A DNA stretch of 64,000 bases from Neodontobutis hainanensis (GCA_024349245.1 JALDNG010000038.1:3583501-3647500); one strand, 5' to 3'; numbered from the stretch's first letter, positions 47,101-58,114 are shown. Translations and numbers: made by a program. Notes: generated by a model not told the origin, from the sequence alone.

Positions 47101-47655
47101 TCCAAAAAAGATGAGGATTAGAGGAATGTGAGAGAACCAGTTTGAATGTAGCCTTTGCCATCATTGAGAGACAGGACAACATGTGCTCAACAAGAGAAAG
47201 ATCTGGACTGTGGACCCTGCTGTTTGTTGTCTGTCCCAGGGCTGCAGACACTGAGGAATTTGGGGCAGAACTGGGCAGGCCCACAGAAAGAGCATGCTTC
47301 TGAGGTCAAGCACCCCCTACGTTGTCCCCGTTCCTCTTTTGTGTCCCCATTCAGCTTACAATATGCCTTGAGCAACAATATTCCTCAACACCCCGCAAAA
47401 TCCACCCATCCGTCTGAACTAATCTGGTTTTGAACAGCAAAATCTGATTCTATCTGAAAAGAAGTTCTGATGTGAGTTGAGTCATTTCAGTTGTGCCCAA
47501 TGCAAATCTGTTTAAAGAAACTATCAGGAGTATTTAAGGGGAGGGGGTTGACCTTAAACCTGTGGAAATAAAAAAGTTATTAAAATGTGATGCTCAGAAA
47601 GTGAATAAAACCATTTCATTCATGGAAACGTGAATATTTATTTGATTTGTATTTA
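44175..47655. other. Non-coding stretch, nothing recognised
   Basis: GC-richer patches at 44560-44770, 44860-45020 and 45180-45640 have overlapping frames on both strands (up to 120 codons) with no recognisable family. 46120-46290 is complex and could be regulatory. A TTAGCTCCGGTAGCATGTAAAC-like piece near 45704 recurs near 47057 (TTAGCTCTGGAAGCATG), perhaps from one unrecognised repeat. An A-rich run lies near 46804-46817. Confidence 0.45.
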
Positions 47656-47659
47656 TTTA

Positions 47660-47900
47660 TTTTATTTATTAAAGGAAAGTACATTCCCTCGCTGAGAGTG
47701 GGATGCTGCTCCAAATTGTTGAGCCCTGAAATGACAGAATGTTTTGAGAAAAAGATGTTCGTCTGAATAGGAGCACACTTCTGACAGGGCTACAAGAGAT
47801 TTATGTTTGATAATCTCATTGAAAGGGGAGGAGCCAAACCATGAATAACTTTGTAAATCAAACAAGCAGATTTAAATACTTAAACATTTGAGAGACTGGA
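47660..47900 (-). mobile_element. LINE reverse-transcriptase relic, minus strand
   Basis: Two coding motifs are recoverable on the minus strand in the expected order. The first is FKSACLIYKVIHGLAPPLS, from about 47877 down to 47821, which matches the segment shortly before the C-terminus in many vertebrate LINEs. The second is SFQGSTIWSSIPLSAREC, followed by TF, L and a stop at about 47669, the usual last motif (consensus type SFRGAxLWNSLP). Between them lie an in-frame stop and at least one frame change, so the copy is dead. It differs from the LINE ends at 53828 and 59275 and represents another family. Only the 3' coding end remains, typical of 5' truncation. The AT-rich ATTTATTT run beyond the stop may be its tail. 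Confidence 0.8.
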
Positions 47901-47904
47901 ATAA

Positions 47905-49475
47905 ACTATATTTATCAAGAATGTGGCAGTGGTGGTAAGAAAAAGATTAGTCATATGACCTTTGACCTATGTTCAAAACGATTCTCTAATCAATAAATAG
48001 TGCTTAAGAAACTTAGCAGCAGTGTCTTAAATGAGCCCAATTCTCATATTGTGCTTAAGTATACATTAATTTAAATAATAATAAACAGTAAAGAACACAA
48101 ACCAAACCTGTCAGCACATCAAACACAGAGAATTTGATATTTTTTTGCCAAACCAATTTAATACATGATGGCCATTAGTAAAATGACTCTAACATCTTTT
48201 ATTTTACACAACCTATTCTTTGCCAAATGTATTAGTGAAACTTGAGTGTACCACCTCAATAACAAGGGTACAGTGACATAAACATAAAGAAAATGCTTGT
48301 TGCTAGATGTAATAGGTTATTTTTGTAGCAGTAGGCGGTCTGCAGTCTGTCATTACTGAGCACATTCAATAGCTTTATTCTGACAATCAATCTTCTTTCG
48401 CATTTTCTATATTTAGATTGAAAAACAACTTTTAGAGTCCTTCTTCTCTGTCCAGTGCAGTGCAGCGTAGAGCCCTGATTACAGGACGACTGCATTTGGA
48501 GCCTCCTCCCAATGTGATGACAAGCTTGAAGCCCTGAACACAGCTGGAAGCACAGGGGACCTCGAGGCTTCAGAGGCGCACGCAGGACCCACAGTACAAC
48601 CCACTTCCATGTACAGCACTGTCTCCCCTCCTTATCTGGCCCTGTCTCCCTCTCAATACCGTTTTAACACGCCCTGCACTCGAAGTCTTTATCAGTGCAT
48701 TTGAAACCAGCAGGGCAAGAGTTGATTTATGGAATCTGCTGCAGCGTACATAGCAGACTACACAATAGATTTACATGGTTTTGACTGATGTTATAAGCCT
48801 CTTTGTCATAATACCACTAAAGATACAGAGCTCGGTAAGTCACAATTGCCCAAAACTCTATTTTAGTGTTTGTTTAGTCATGGTTCCAATCAAAACTTTG
48901 ACCACAGTTACGTACAATGTCTTGCTCAGGCCAAATCATGACAAAAGTGTTGTGTTGCTCCATCAACATAATGATGAGGTGTCATAATGCAATGTTTCAA
49001 AATAATGCAATCGAAAGTCATTGTGTTTACGTTATTCCAAGGTTAACAAATAACATGACTGGGGTTAACTGGGGGTTATAGGTTTTCTCGTCAGCTTTTT
49101 CCAGATGCAAAAGAAGCCAGAAATGTTGAGTTTATTCCTCTCCACAGATGAATGGATCACATTATCACTGTTTGCAGAACAGTGCATTTGTGTGACACCT
49201 TTACGGTCAGAAGATAATTTTTCTTGAGAATTGTGAACTTTAAATTAGTCATGGTCTCATTTTGTTCACAGCTGTGAGTGTCGAAGTACGTGTTTATAAG
49301 AAGGACAAAAGTCACTTCTGTCCCGAGAACAAGCTGGAAATGTGTCCGAACCTGAGACCCGACTCAGCCCTTGGGCTCACTTAAGCGAAGGCTTGTAAAA
49401 ACCATGACTGATTTACATCACCACTGCCTGAGCATTATTCGCACAGAGCCAGCCCTCGTCCCACAGCTCAGAGGA
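47905..49475. other. Non-coding stretch, nothing recognised
   Basis: AT-rich, with a more complex patch at 48460-48730. No gene or repeat family was recognised. Confidence 0.5.
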
Positions 49476-49509
49476 TCGCGAGGGGACGGATCGTTAGGGC
49501 GCAAGACAG

Positions 49510-49612
49510 AACCACAGAGAGGGGAGTGAGTGACCAGAGGGAGGAGTGTACGAAAGAAAGACTGGAAGAAAAAGAGTAAAAGGGAGGGGAGAACGAGGAG
49601 GGGGAGGTCATA
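49510..49612 (+). repeat. Purine-rich (polypurine) tract
   Basis: About 100 bases dominated by G and A on the plus strand, with runs such as AAAAGGGAGGGGAGAACGAGG and GAGGAGGGGGAGG. Such strand asymmetry can form triplex-like DNA. It may also simply be a decayed purine microsatellite. Confidence 0.7.
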
Positions 49613-49614
49613 AG

Positions 49615-49965
49615 GGCAGTTCAGGGCACTCCCAATCAGTGCTGTGTAAACAGGCCTCCTCCTGGAGTGGACAGGTTGCAGGGGGGAGTCCTCCACGGGC
49701 CACTGGGGCTGTAAGCGGAGCAGATAACTGATGGCAGGAATGTGGCATTTGTTCTGAAAGAGAGGCCGAGTGGGAGGAAGGAAGAACGGGGGAGGAGTTC
49801 AACTAGTGGCAAAAAAGAGGGGCCTCCAATTAACATCTACTTGATGCATTCATTCAGCGGGCCTCTGGCTCCTTCAGCCCCGCAGCTGCACGTCTCCTGG
49901 CAGCAGCCTGTTCCCCTCAAAGAGACACTCAACTGTAGTCCTCTGCACTGACTGAACTGCTGGAA
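49615..49965. other. GC-richer unique stretch
   Basis: Overlapping short frames on both strands with no recognisable protein. Nothing else recognised. Confidence 0.45.
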
Positions 49966-49967
49966 AG

Positions 49968-50085
49968 AGTAGGTTTAGTTCTGGGTTTATTCTTGGATTT
50001 GGTGCAGGTTTAGTACTGGATTAGTCATCAGTTTAAATCAGTCCTGGTTTAGTCCTGATTGGTTTAGTATCTATTCATCTGACCA
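49968..50085. repeat. Degenerate (GGTTTAGTYCT)n minisatellite
   Basis: Variants of GGTTTAGTCCTG recur at short, irregular spacing: AGGTTTAGTTCTGG, CAGGTTTAGTACTGG, CTGGTTTAGTCCTGATTGG and others. Units of about 11-20 bases suggest a decayed tandem repeat, of a type that I have seen as a dispersed motif in fish. Confidence 0.65.
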
Positions 50086-50089
50086 CTTA

Positions 50090-52325
50090 ACTAGTGTTGG
50101 AAATGTGTGGAAAAGATTTGTTTTTTGGTTGTGAAGCAAACCCAGAGTACACATTTTAAATGAGTTTTCCTGCAAAAAATAATGTTGCAATTTTTGTTAA
50201 ATGTGGTTTAAAGTCAGGCGTTTTAATCATAAACATATTTCAAACTAAAGGGACTACATAAAGTAAACATTTCTCTTCTTTCAAACCACCTCCTAATGCT
50301 GTCTCCATTTCCATAAAGACTGTGGTTGAGAAGATTGACATAAATTTAGGAGTTAAGCCGCAGAGATGGGATTAATGTTATCCACAAGTCAAGTCCTGTC
50401 TGCTGCCTCTGCGTGGGTCCTGCCTGTTTGGAGACAGGCGTTCGTCTTCCTCTGATCCCAAACCAGTTATTAGTCTGTCCTCGCGACAGAAGCACACAGA
50501 ATGGAGATGGGACTGAGCTGACCTCACGTCTGCTTTCAAAGGAGATCCACAGCTCTCCCTGCGTGCCCTCAATCTGCAAATGGAACCATGATCCCTGTCT
50601 TTGACACTCCCTCTACCACCACCCGCCGCGATGGCCTTTGAGGACAAGTGAGGTGTAAACAAATCTAATATACGCCGCATTGTACGCCACCCCCAGGGTC
50701 CCAGTGAAGTTACTGCAGAGGTACAAATCACTTCGGGTCATGCTTTGCTTGCTTTTTCTTGCTCTATTTCCCCAGGGCTTGTAGCTCTGCACCACCTCGC
50801 TACAACCACCCGCCGCTGCTTCCATCCAGGTTTATTTACACTTAGACGTTTAAGATTGATGAAAAGGGCCCCTTTTTGGGATTGTACGTCCACAGGCCTG
50901 TTTAGTGTTCAAACCAGAGACCACCAGGCAAGTTCTGTTCCTAATGCACAAAGTGTAACAAGTCTTTGTTACAAAGTTTGTAGATAGTTGTGCTTTATCA
51001 GTCTTATCATCATCAGTGACATCAGGTTGGATTCTGAGGACTCAAGGTAGTTTATATAAGGAGCTTCCACAATCGTTATCATTTAGAACAATGTGAGCAT
51101 TGTATTTCTGTGCAGCGTAAATGTGATTGTGAAACATATAGATCCACTATAGACTAGACCAAACCAGAACACAAGCCGTTCTTCTGGTATTGACTCATTC
51201 ACTCCCACCTTAGGCCAAGTATTGTATTACGAAATCTTATTAGGGAAAAAAAGAAATAGAGTTTAATTCCCAACATTGATGTTTTATATATGCTAATCAA
51301 ACACTGGTTAAGATGCTGGTAAAGTTTAAAGAGGATTATGTTTAGAAAACAAACATGATGAGTTACTATGTTGGTTAAAATAATAGTCCCATTTTGATGA
51401 GAAGCACCATTGTATAATAGGATGGTCATTAAAAACAAATACACATGTACCAGATCTCACACTACAGTTTAAGCTCCCATCACCCTGTAGTTGTTCAAAA
51501 TGTGAAAAACATTAGATATTCTCTTATTCTCTTATATTTGTCAAATACTATAGGAAAAGCAAAGACAGCGGCGGGTCCCAATGATCCCACCCTAAAGTTG
51601 AACCCATAGTGACCTGGTAACTGGCTGCCAGGTCAGTGAAGGAGGAAATGGATAGCTGTCCTGTGGCCCGCTGACCTGCTGTACTGTTTGCTCACCCCTG
51701 TTTACACAGCACCGAGCTCGCTTTCACGTCCTCCAAAAGTGAAGCAATGAATGAGGACTGCCAGGAATCTGGAGCAAAGAGAAAATATCTGACAGGAATG
51801 CTATGCAGGTGGATATCCTGCTCCCAGACAGGGACGTCTTATTCGACTGGGAGTGAGCGTCTTATTATGTGTGTTACATGTTTTTCTTCCTGTCTCTGTA
51901 TAATCAGTCCCGGAGCTGTGGTTATTGGATAAATAAACTGAATCATTCTCTCATTATTGTCATTCAGAGTCATCTCGTGTTTTTGTGGAATGTGTCTTGT
52001 CCTGGGAGTGGTTCTGCAGTGATTTTTTTGGACTAACAATCACTACTTGCAATAATGCTGCTCCAAAAAGTGTGTGTTTTTAGAATAGTTTACAGTTAAA
52101 CAAAATTGTATTTAAAACTTTATATATTTACATACATTCCTAAAATATAAAACATACATTATGCATAAATCAAATGTAATCTTTGTGTAGCATGTTGGAG
52201 CATTTTGACATAATCTTCATTTACATTTAACACTCTGCATTTAAACTATTTGCAACTTTTTAAACGGGCATTATAGTATTTTTTATTGTTTACAGTGTAG
52301 TTACATTTAAACAGCTTTTTGTCAC
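50090..52325. other. Non-coding stretch, nothing recognised
   Basis: The GC-richer portion 50380-50830 has overlapping frames on both strands (117 codons on minus, 80 on plus) with no recognisable family. 51100-51560 is AT-rich. 51650-52030 is more complex but not recognised. Confidence 0.45.
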
Positions 52326-52329
52326 ATTT

Positions 52330-52600
52330 ATTGAACAAAAAGTCTATTAAATTTTTACATCTACTACCAGTGACAGTCCTACTTCCCTTGCCACCAATAA
52401 GTTACTTTTACTTATTTATATTTTGAGTGTACTGTACATGTACATTTTATTTCCTCAGATTCCCAAGTAAAAGTAAAAGTTTGACAAAAAAAAGGCTGTA
52501 CAAAGCTCCCTGATGTAGAGTTTAAAGTAAAAAGTATGTTTAGAAAAATGCCCTCAAAAAGTAAATAGTACTTAGTAGTACAATTTATGCAAATGTACCT
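52330..52600. mobile_element. Degenerate AGTAAAAGTA-type repeat
   Basis: The stretch carries GTTACTTTTACTTATTTAT on the left, AAGTAAAAGTAAAAGTTTG in the middle and AAGTAAATAGTACTTAGTAG on the right. These are characteristic fragments of a dispersed fish repeat that appears in longer form at 58635-59260. Class is uncertain, possibly hAT-like non-autonomous. Confidence 0.5.
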
Positions 52601-52677
52601 GATCATGAGCATGTAACATTAAGGTCAGCAACAGCAATGGCAATTTAGGTTTTAGGTCTAATAACGGTATGAATGTG

Positions 52678-52848
52678 TATGCTCAGTGGTGGACGGAGAG
52701 GCACAAAACGTCTGCCTTGTCTCTGTCAGTCTGTCCCAGGGCAGCTGAGGCTACAGATGAGGTTTACCACCGCCAGTGTGTGACTGTGGAGTGAATGAAT
52801 AATGTAAGTGCTTGGTCCCTTGGAGAAAAAAAAATAAGTACATTATCA
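52678..52848 (+). mobile_element. SINE family A, internally deleted
   Basis: A short head-like GCTCAGTGGTGGACGG (52681-52696) is joined almost directly to the family A body. CTCTGTCAGTCTGTCCCAGG, then GCAGCTGAGGCTACAGATGA, then CCAGTGTGTGACTGTGGAGT follow, with a tail near GTGCTTGGTCCCTTGGAG. The B box and the GACACTTAACCC block are missing. The copy cannot be transcribed from an internal promoter. Confidence 0.75.
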
Positions 52849-52849
52849 T

Positions 52850-53325
52850 TTTCACTGTTCAACCTTGTCATCCGCTCACACAAATGAATATGAATTCTCT
52901 TCTGTGTCACTTTATTACACCTTATTAGTATTTGTTTATGTTTGTAGACAGAAATCAACTAGACCTAGCCTCCAAGCTATCTCCTGGTGCGTGACAGGTC
53001 TTTGCAGGGTATCGAGCCTCTAAAGTTTCATACCAGCCACTTACTCTGCTCACAAAACACTGAACCTATTAACAGTAAACTGTCTCAGTATCGTGGAGCT
53101 CCCAGTACGTATAACGTGAATAACAAAGGCAGTTTCAGTATCACCAGATACCAACAATAGCTCCTTTGTGTCCAGTTCTGTCACTCTGGACTGCAGTTGT
53201 GTTTTTGAAGGAGTCCGCACTTGTGCTGGGGACCGGTTCAGGGGAACCACTGTTCACTCGATACGTGTTGGTCTGAGCCTGAGACATGCATCTGCCTGCA
53301 TCTGAATACATGAATAAGAGATTGT
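52850..53325. other. Non-coding stretch, nothing recognised
   Basis: Contains a 66-codon minus frame (53050-53250) of no recognisable family. No repeat was recognised. Confidence 0.45.
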
Positions 53326-53329
53326 GTTA

Positions 53330-53530
53330 TGGGCCAACGACTCAATTCACGCAGCGTCATGAAGTGCAGTTGTAAAATGGCAGTTGCTCCAGATGCATAT
53401 CACTAATTTGACGTAATGGTAATTGGACGTGACAAGACTCCGAGACGGCGTACAGACTAATGTGAGCAACAATGCAGTCTGACTCGACAGATTGAGCAGA
53501 CGTTTAAGCAAATCAGCCTCCACAATGTGC
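53330..53530. promoter_or_regulatory. Candidate conserved non-coding element with octamer- and CRE-like sites
   Basis: ATGCATAT (53393-53400) resembles a POU/octamer-type site. TGACGTAA (53409-53416) is a CRE/bZIP-type site and is followed directly by TGGTAATTGG with a TAATTG homeodomain core. The block is complex and repeat-free, with no supportable frame. Three factor-type motifs within 40 bases make it one of the better enhancer candidates here. Conservation and activity are untested. Confidence 0.38.
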
Positions 53531-53534
53531 ACTC

Positions 53535-53825
53535 AGGTTAAAACAGGCGTGTGCCACTTATTAATGGTTAAATGGAGGTTTAAAATTGTTCAAAATGTAC
53601 ATTGATTGAAAGTTACATGAGCTTGTCTCAGACATATTTACATTTAACTCAAAGCTAAAGAACGTTTGCATTGGTGGATAAAGCAACATGTGGTCACTCA
53701 AATAAGAAATAAGCCGCAGCCTTGCTGAAGTGATAACCAATCACAGAAGAGGAGGAACTGTGGCTCGTGTCAGTGACTTAGGCGAGGACTGGTCAGGGAA
53801 GGTAAGCGACCTGAGTGGAGATAGT
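53535..53825. other. Spacer before a LINE insertion
   Basis: AT-rich then moderately complex sequence; nothing recognised. Confidence 0.45.
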
Positions 53826-53827
53826 CA

Positions 53828-54172
53828 ATGTCACTCTTCGGTCTTCAGGTCAAAACCTTTTAATGGTCCCCAAAACACGTTTGAAAACCCGGGGTGACCG
53901 GTCTTTCCAAACAGTCGCCCCCAGACTCTGGAACACCCTGCCCCTGTCACTGCGAGTGGATATTTCTGTTGATTCTTTTAAAAAGCAGCTGAAGACACTT
54001 TTATTTAAACAAGCTTTTAGTTGATTGGGCTTTTTATGTTTCAATATTCTGTGGTTTTAATTTTTTTTTCTCTAAGTTTTATTGTTTTTTATTGCACTTT
54101 GTAAAGCACTTTGTGATTTATATCTGTGAAAGGTGCTATATAAATAAAATTTACTTACTTACTTACTTACTT
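53828..54172 (+). mobile_element. LINE 3' end with open C-terminal frame and (TTAC)n tail
   Basis: An open frame runs without a break for about 65 codons to a stop at 54022-54024. It contains LRSSGQNLLMVPKTRLKTRG, DRSFQTVAPRLWNTLPLSLR and FKKQLKTLLFKQAF, in order. This is the C-terminal signature of L2/Rex1/CR1-group LINE reverse-transcriptase proteins, including the hallmark APRLWNTLPLSLR. The 3' UTR follows, with GCACTTTGTAAAGCACTTTG, GAAAGGTGCTATATAAATAA and a terminal (TTAC)n array at 54151-54172. The copy is 5'-truncated, with homology starting near 53828, but lacks stops in the retained part. It is therefore younger than the relics at 33510, 47660 and 59275. It cannot transpose by itself. 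Confidence 0.88.
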
Positions 54173-54214
54173 AATGTTGTCCAAAGCTGAAAATGCCATT
54201 GTGAACACTAAGTG

Positions 54215-54429
54215 GAACTGGACTTTGTAGCAATTGATTGATTAGACTCTCTCTGTTGGAAAAAAAAGAAAAAAAAAAGAAGCACTTTCAAGCCATTTCA
54301 AATCCAGCTTTTATTCAGTTTTCAAAAATGGCAGCTTCTCAATGTTTTTGATCCTCACAGATGGAATGTGATTAAAACAAAAGTTTTACATTAATAAGTT
54401 ACATATCAGACATTTAGCATAGCACTCAT
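54215..54429 (+). repeat. Direct duplicate, copy 1
   Basis: Shares with 56291-56480, in the same orientation and order, AACTGG-CTTTGTAGCA, GATTGATTAGA-CTCTCTCTG, GCTTCTCAATGTT, AAAAGTTTTACAT, and CAGACATTTAGCATAGCAC. Starts are about 2.08 kb apart. Copy 1 has about 35 extra bases near 54282-54320. No third copy was seen in the window. It may be a local duplication or two copies of an unrecognised repeat. Confidence 0.85.
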
Positions 54430-54434
54430 GCATA

Positions 54435-55565
54435 TTAACACAATTTTGTTAAGATGTTGTATGTTGAAACTCAGATAAAAAACATAAAACCTGTTTAAGA
54501 AATAAAGCCATACCAAAAACCGGGAAAAGGTTGCCACTAACTCAATAAAGTTTAGACCTTAGTCATTTGGCTTGGTTTAGAGTAAACATTACCTTTCCAA
54601 ACTGAATTTAATGTGTTTTTTCTTTTGTTTTTAAGACTTCAGGGCATAGGTAAAAATCTCAAGTTGCTATTTATCATTCATCAAAATACTGGTTAAAAGA
54701 AAATGCCTATTTATTTTTTTTTATTTTTCTAAACAGAGAATAGTCTCAGGGGACTGTGCAAATGGACACAGAACAAATTTCCTGGATAGGCATATAATAT
54801 GATAAAGATAATATATACAGAGTGGGGATGGTTGTGAAAGGAAGGGAGAAGTGAATGGGTATGGCTGACCAGGCCCTATATTTGAAATTTACCAAAATCT
54901 TACAATGACAAGTTCAGTTTGGAATTGACTTCTAGTTCAATAGCAATAAGAAAAACTACTATTATCTTACTTTCCATGCTTGATTTTGTATTGGCTAGTT
55001 CTTATCCTCAGATTTCAGGCCCAGGTTTCAAAGGGAACAGACTAGATAAGACATGCTTAATTTATTTTTGGTAAATGTAATTAAGAAACATAGTCTCGTC
55101 TGATCACCAGCTGGGCGGCTCTACAATAGTTACGAGTGCACACCACCTCCTGAGGCTAACCGCTAGCTGGCTGCTGCAATTACAGCTTCGTCTCACAGCA
55201 GCAGGTATTTTAAACGTAACAGGGTTTGGCCTGGTTTCTCAGTGCCCCAGTTAAAGTTCCCTTTCGGCTCTGCCTAATTAAACAAAAACAGCTCCCTCCT
55301 GTAAGTCTAATCAGCCAAACATTACTGAGGTCTCTCTACGGCACAGCCCTCCTCGGTCGGACAAAGTGTGTGTACGTCTGTATTCTCACACAAGACAGCG
55401 CAACACCTGCACTTTTGTTACTGATCAAAGACGGGACCCTTTTCCAGAGTTGACAAAAGGGACCGTTGCGTATCAACCGATGCAGCTCTGTTCATTATCT
55501 ATGGAGGAATGTCAGATATGTCTAACGCCATTTGCTGAATGCTGTCACACGCTCCAGCACACGCC
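54435..55565. other. Non-coding stretch, nothing recognised
   Basis: AT-rich to about 55080, then more complex (55090-55560) with short frames of no recognisable family. Confidence 0.45.
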
Positions 55566-55569
55566 GCAA

Positions 55570-55720
55570 ACCAATTAAGCCAAATTGACAGGAACCAGTT
55601 TGATTTGCCGCTGCCATTTCTAACTCTGCATAGGAATAATTTACAAGAGACGCTGTCATTGTTTGGGATTATTTCCAAACCGAGGATGTCTGCTTATTGA
55701 GTGCAAGTTGTTAAATTAAC
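55570..55720. promoter_or_regulatory. Candidate conserved non-coding element
   Basis: Complex block with GAACCAGTTTGATTTGCCGC near 55592 and GCATAGGAATAATTTACAAG near 55629, followed by GTCATTGTTTGGGATTATTT near 55656 (SOX-like CATTGTT and OTX-like GGGATTA cores). No coding frame. By eye only. Confidence 0.3.
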
Positions 55721-55724
55721 TCTG

Positions 55725-56285
55725 GTAGAAGCAGGCTGTATTTGTCTAAGCTTACTATCTATGAAATGCATATAATAAAAGATGTGACATTTATGGTATA
55801 TTTGGTACTGTTCTAACACTGATGCAGTGTTATTGTGGCTTTCTAGGATAAGAGTTAATGCTGGTGTACAAATGTTAATAGTGTATGTTTGTCCGGTTCT
55901 ACATAAACTCTGAGTTTGATTGACATCTGAATGTCACACAGACTACAGACGTCTTAACAAAACAAAAACAGGAATTGTTGTGACCAGATGTAATGGCAAT
56001 ATTATGACATGACAGCTTCCTTAGAGCAGACAATCTGTTAGAATAGAAAAAAAAAACCAGGCAGAAGCCAAGTATACATCAGTTAAAAAAGGACATTCTC
56101 TAGTGTTTGGTCTGATCACATAAAAACTTTTCAGAAAAATTCAATAACACGGCCATATTTAACATCTTTTTGTTTTGTCTCAAAACAAAGCTGTTCAATC
56201 TACACTTCCTCCACTGGCAACAGCATCGAATGTGTTTCTGTTAAGGTCTTTTGGGTAGGTCCACACCAAAATTGACATAGGTGAC
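55725..56285. other. Non-coding stretch, nothing recognised
   Basis: AT-rich spacer between the duplicate copies. Confidence 0.5.
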
Positions 56286-56290
56286 TAAAG

Positions 56291-56480
56291 CAACTGGGCT
56301 TTGTAGCAGTCGATTGATTAGACCCTCTCTGTTGGATCGGGGCAAAAAAGAAAAAAAAAAAAACTATTTCAAAAATAGCTGCTTCTCAATGTTGTCGATG
56401 CTCACAGCATGATGCAACGTGAATAAATGAAAAGTTTTACATGAATAAGTTACATGTCAGACATTTAGCATAGCACTCAT
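56291..56480 (+). repeat. Direct duplicate, copy 2
   Basis: Counterpart of 54215-54429, with an interior deletion or a lack of the extra bases after the A-rich run. Both copies keep an A-rich run with interspersed G in the middle and end at TTAGCATAGCACTCAT, where similarity stops abruptly. Confidence 0.85.
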
Positions 56481-56484
56481 ATTT

Positions 56485-57945
56485 TGTTCATAGTCAACCA
56501 AATCAAATGCTCCTATTGGGAAAATGTATTTTTAATAATGTGTCGATGCTCATTGGTTTTTCATACAATTTACAGACCCACTGGGGTGTGCATTAACTCT
56601 GCAAATTAAACTTGCTTTCTGGGTTCGTTTTTCGGAGGGGGATGAGAATATTTAAGCATGCTCTTGGATCTCGACTCTGACAGGGCCTGAAGAGATTATT
56701 TTTTCCACAAGCACAACCTCGGGGTGAGATGTTTATTGGAAAGTCAATGAAAAGGACCATTGCTTATCGAGTCAAACGCTTCAACCTCAAAACATATCAC
56801 CAATAAAACACTGTTAGATGAAGAAGAAGTGAAGAAGAACTGATAAAACCACAGCAAAAACTGCTGTGAAGGTTTGGTTGTATGGGGTACTTGTGGATTT
56901 ACATAGACAGTGTCTATAATTCACCAAACAAAGGGCTTACATTTGCCATTAGACTTTGAGTTGACCTTTCTTACACAAAAACACTGAATCACCAAGTGTT
57001 ATTAATGTCTCTTTAAGGTTTTGATGAGTACATCCTCCATCCTTATCCAACTGTCCCACAAACGCCCAAGAAATGGCACATGTTCTCCACTGACGCCAAA
57101 GGTGGATTTAGAACATTTGACAGATAGAAGCCTCAGGGAGAGATGTTTTTGCGGGATACCACCTTATGCATAGCACCCCGTTATGGTTGGTGCAAGATCG
57201 CAAGACATTAAACCTTAAAAAAGCATAGTACTAATAAAGAAAAATGTTTATACTTAACATTACCTTACTCATCTTTCTATGTTTTCTTGATCTCTATAGG
57301 ACTTAATTTTTTTTTACTAATTGTTTCTTTACCTCCAATGCAACTGAAATACCTAAAGCTGTGAGTATTATTAAGTTATCTTGCCCCAAGGATGATGCAA
57401 AAGAGTTAAAACCAGTCAGAAAGACTATTTAGAATAAATTGTCATTACCTTCACATCAGACTGCCTTTGCTTTTTTTTTTCTTCTGATTAATTAATAGCT
57501 TCAACGCCCTTTTTGTTCCTGAAGAGCCTCATCAGGGCCTTCTTTACTATTTTTGTGACTGTGTGCAGCACTTCAGCACATTTTGTTCTGTTATACTGAG
57601 GTGATTAATTTATATTTAAACATGAATACTCAAGCATAACTACCCTTTTTTATTTTCTACGCATTACAACATGCTTCCTTTAAGCAAAACCTAAATTCGT
57701 TTTTACCTAAACCTTACCACAGTCCACTTTTTGTACCCTTTTAGATTTGGAAACAGTCACAAACTCAAAATTTCATGATGCTGTCGTTTTTTTTTTTTTT
57801 TTTTTTGTATCCCCAACTGCATGAGCAAATGTAAAGCTATAGCTCAATAAAATATAACCCGTAATAAGCAACATTTTGACTTTTGCAGACTCCCATAGCT
57901 CAAATCCCCGAGCATACCCCCTTCACAGAGTAACAGTGTCTAAGT
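56485..57945. other. Non-coding stretch, possible regulatory patches
   Basis: Patches 56590-56760 and 57480-57560 are more complex than their surroundings; the rest is AT-rich. A T20 run lies at 57787-57806. No gene or repeat family was recognised. Confidence 0.45.
57787..57806. repeat. T20 homopolymer
   Basis: Uninterrupted run of 20 T. Confidence 0.95.
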
Positions 57946-57949
57946 CTCT

Positions 57950-58110
57950 GGTTTCAGCTGTGGCCTGCTTCTGTTTTTCCAGCTTCTCTTGTGTCTGCAG
58001 CAGCTAATAAGACTATTTCAGCCTTCTGCCTGCAACTGATGGCTGAGATGCACTCCTCAATAATGCATTAGACAGGCTGGCTAACACCCCTGGGTCCCCA
58101 CTCGCTGTAT
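57950..58110. promoter_or_regulatory. Candidate conserved non-coding element
   Basis: Complex block with CAGCAGCTAATAAGACTATT near 57998, CAACTGATGGCTGAGATGC near 58034 and CCTCAATAATGCATTAGACA near 58055, the last with overlapping TAAT/ATTA cores. No coding frame. By eye only. Confidence 0.32.
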
Positions 58111-58114
58111 CTAC

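Noticed and set aside
50378..50731. 117-codon minus frame in a GC-richer patch
   Set aside because: Overlaps frames on both strands and shows no recognisable family or splice context.
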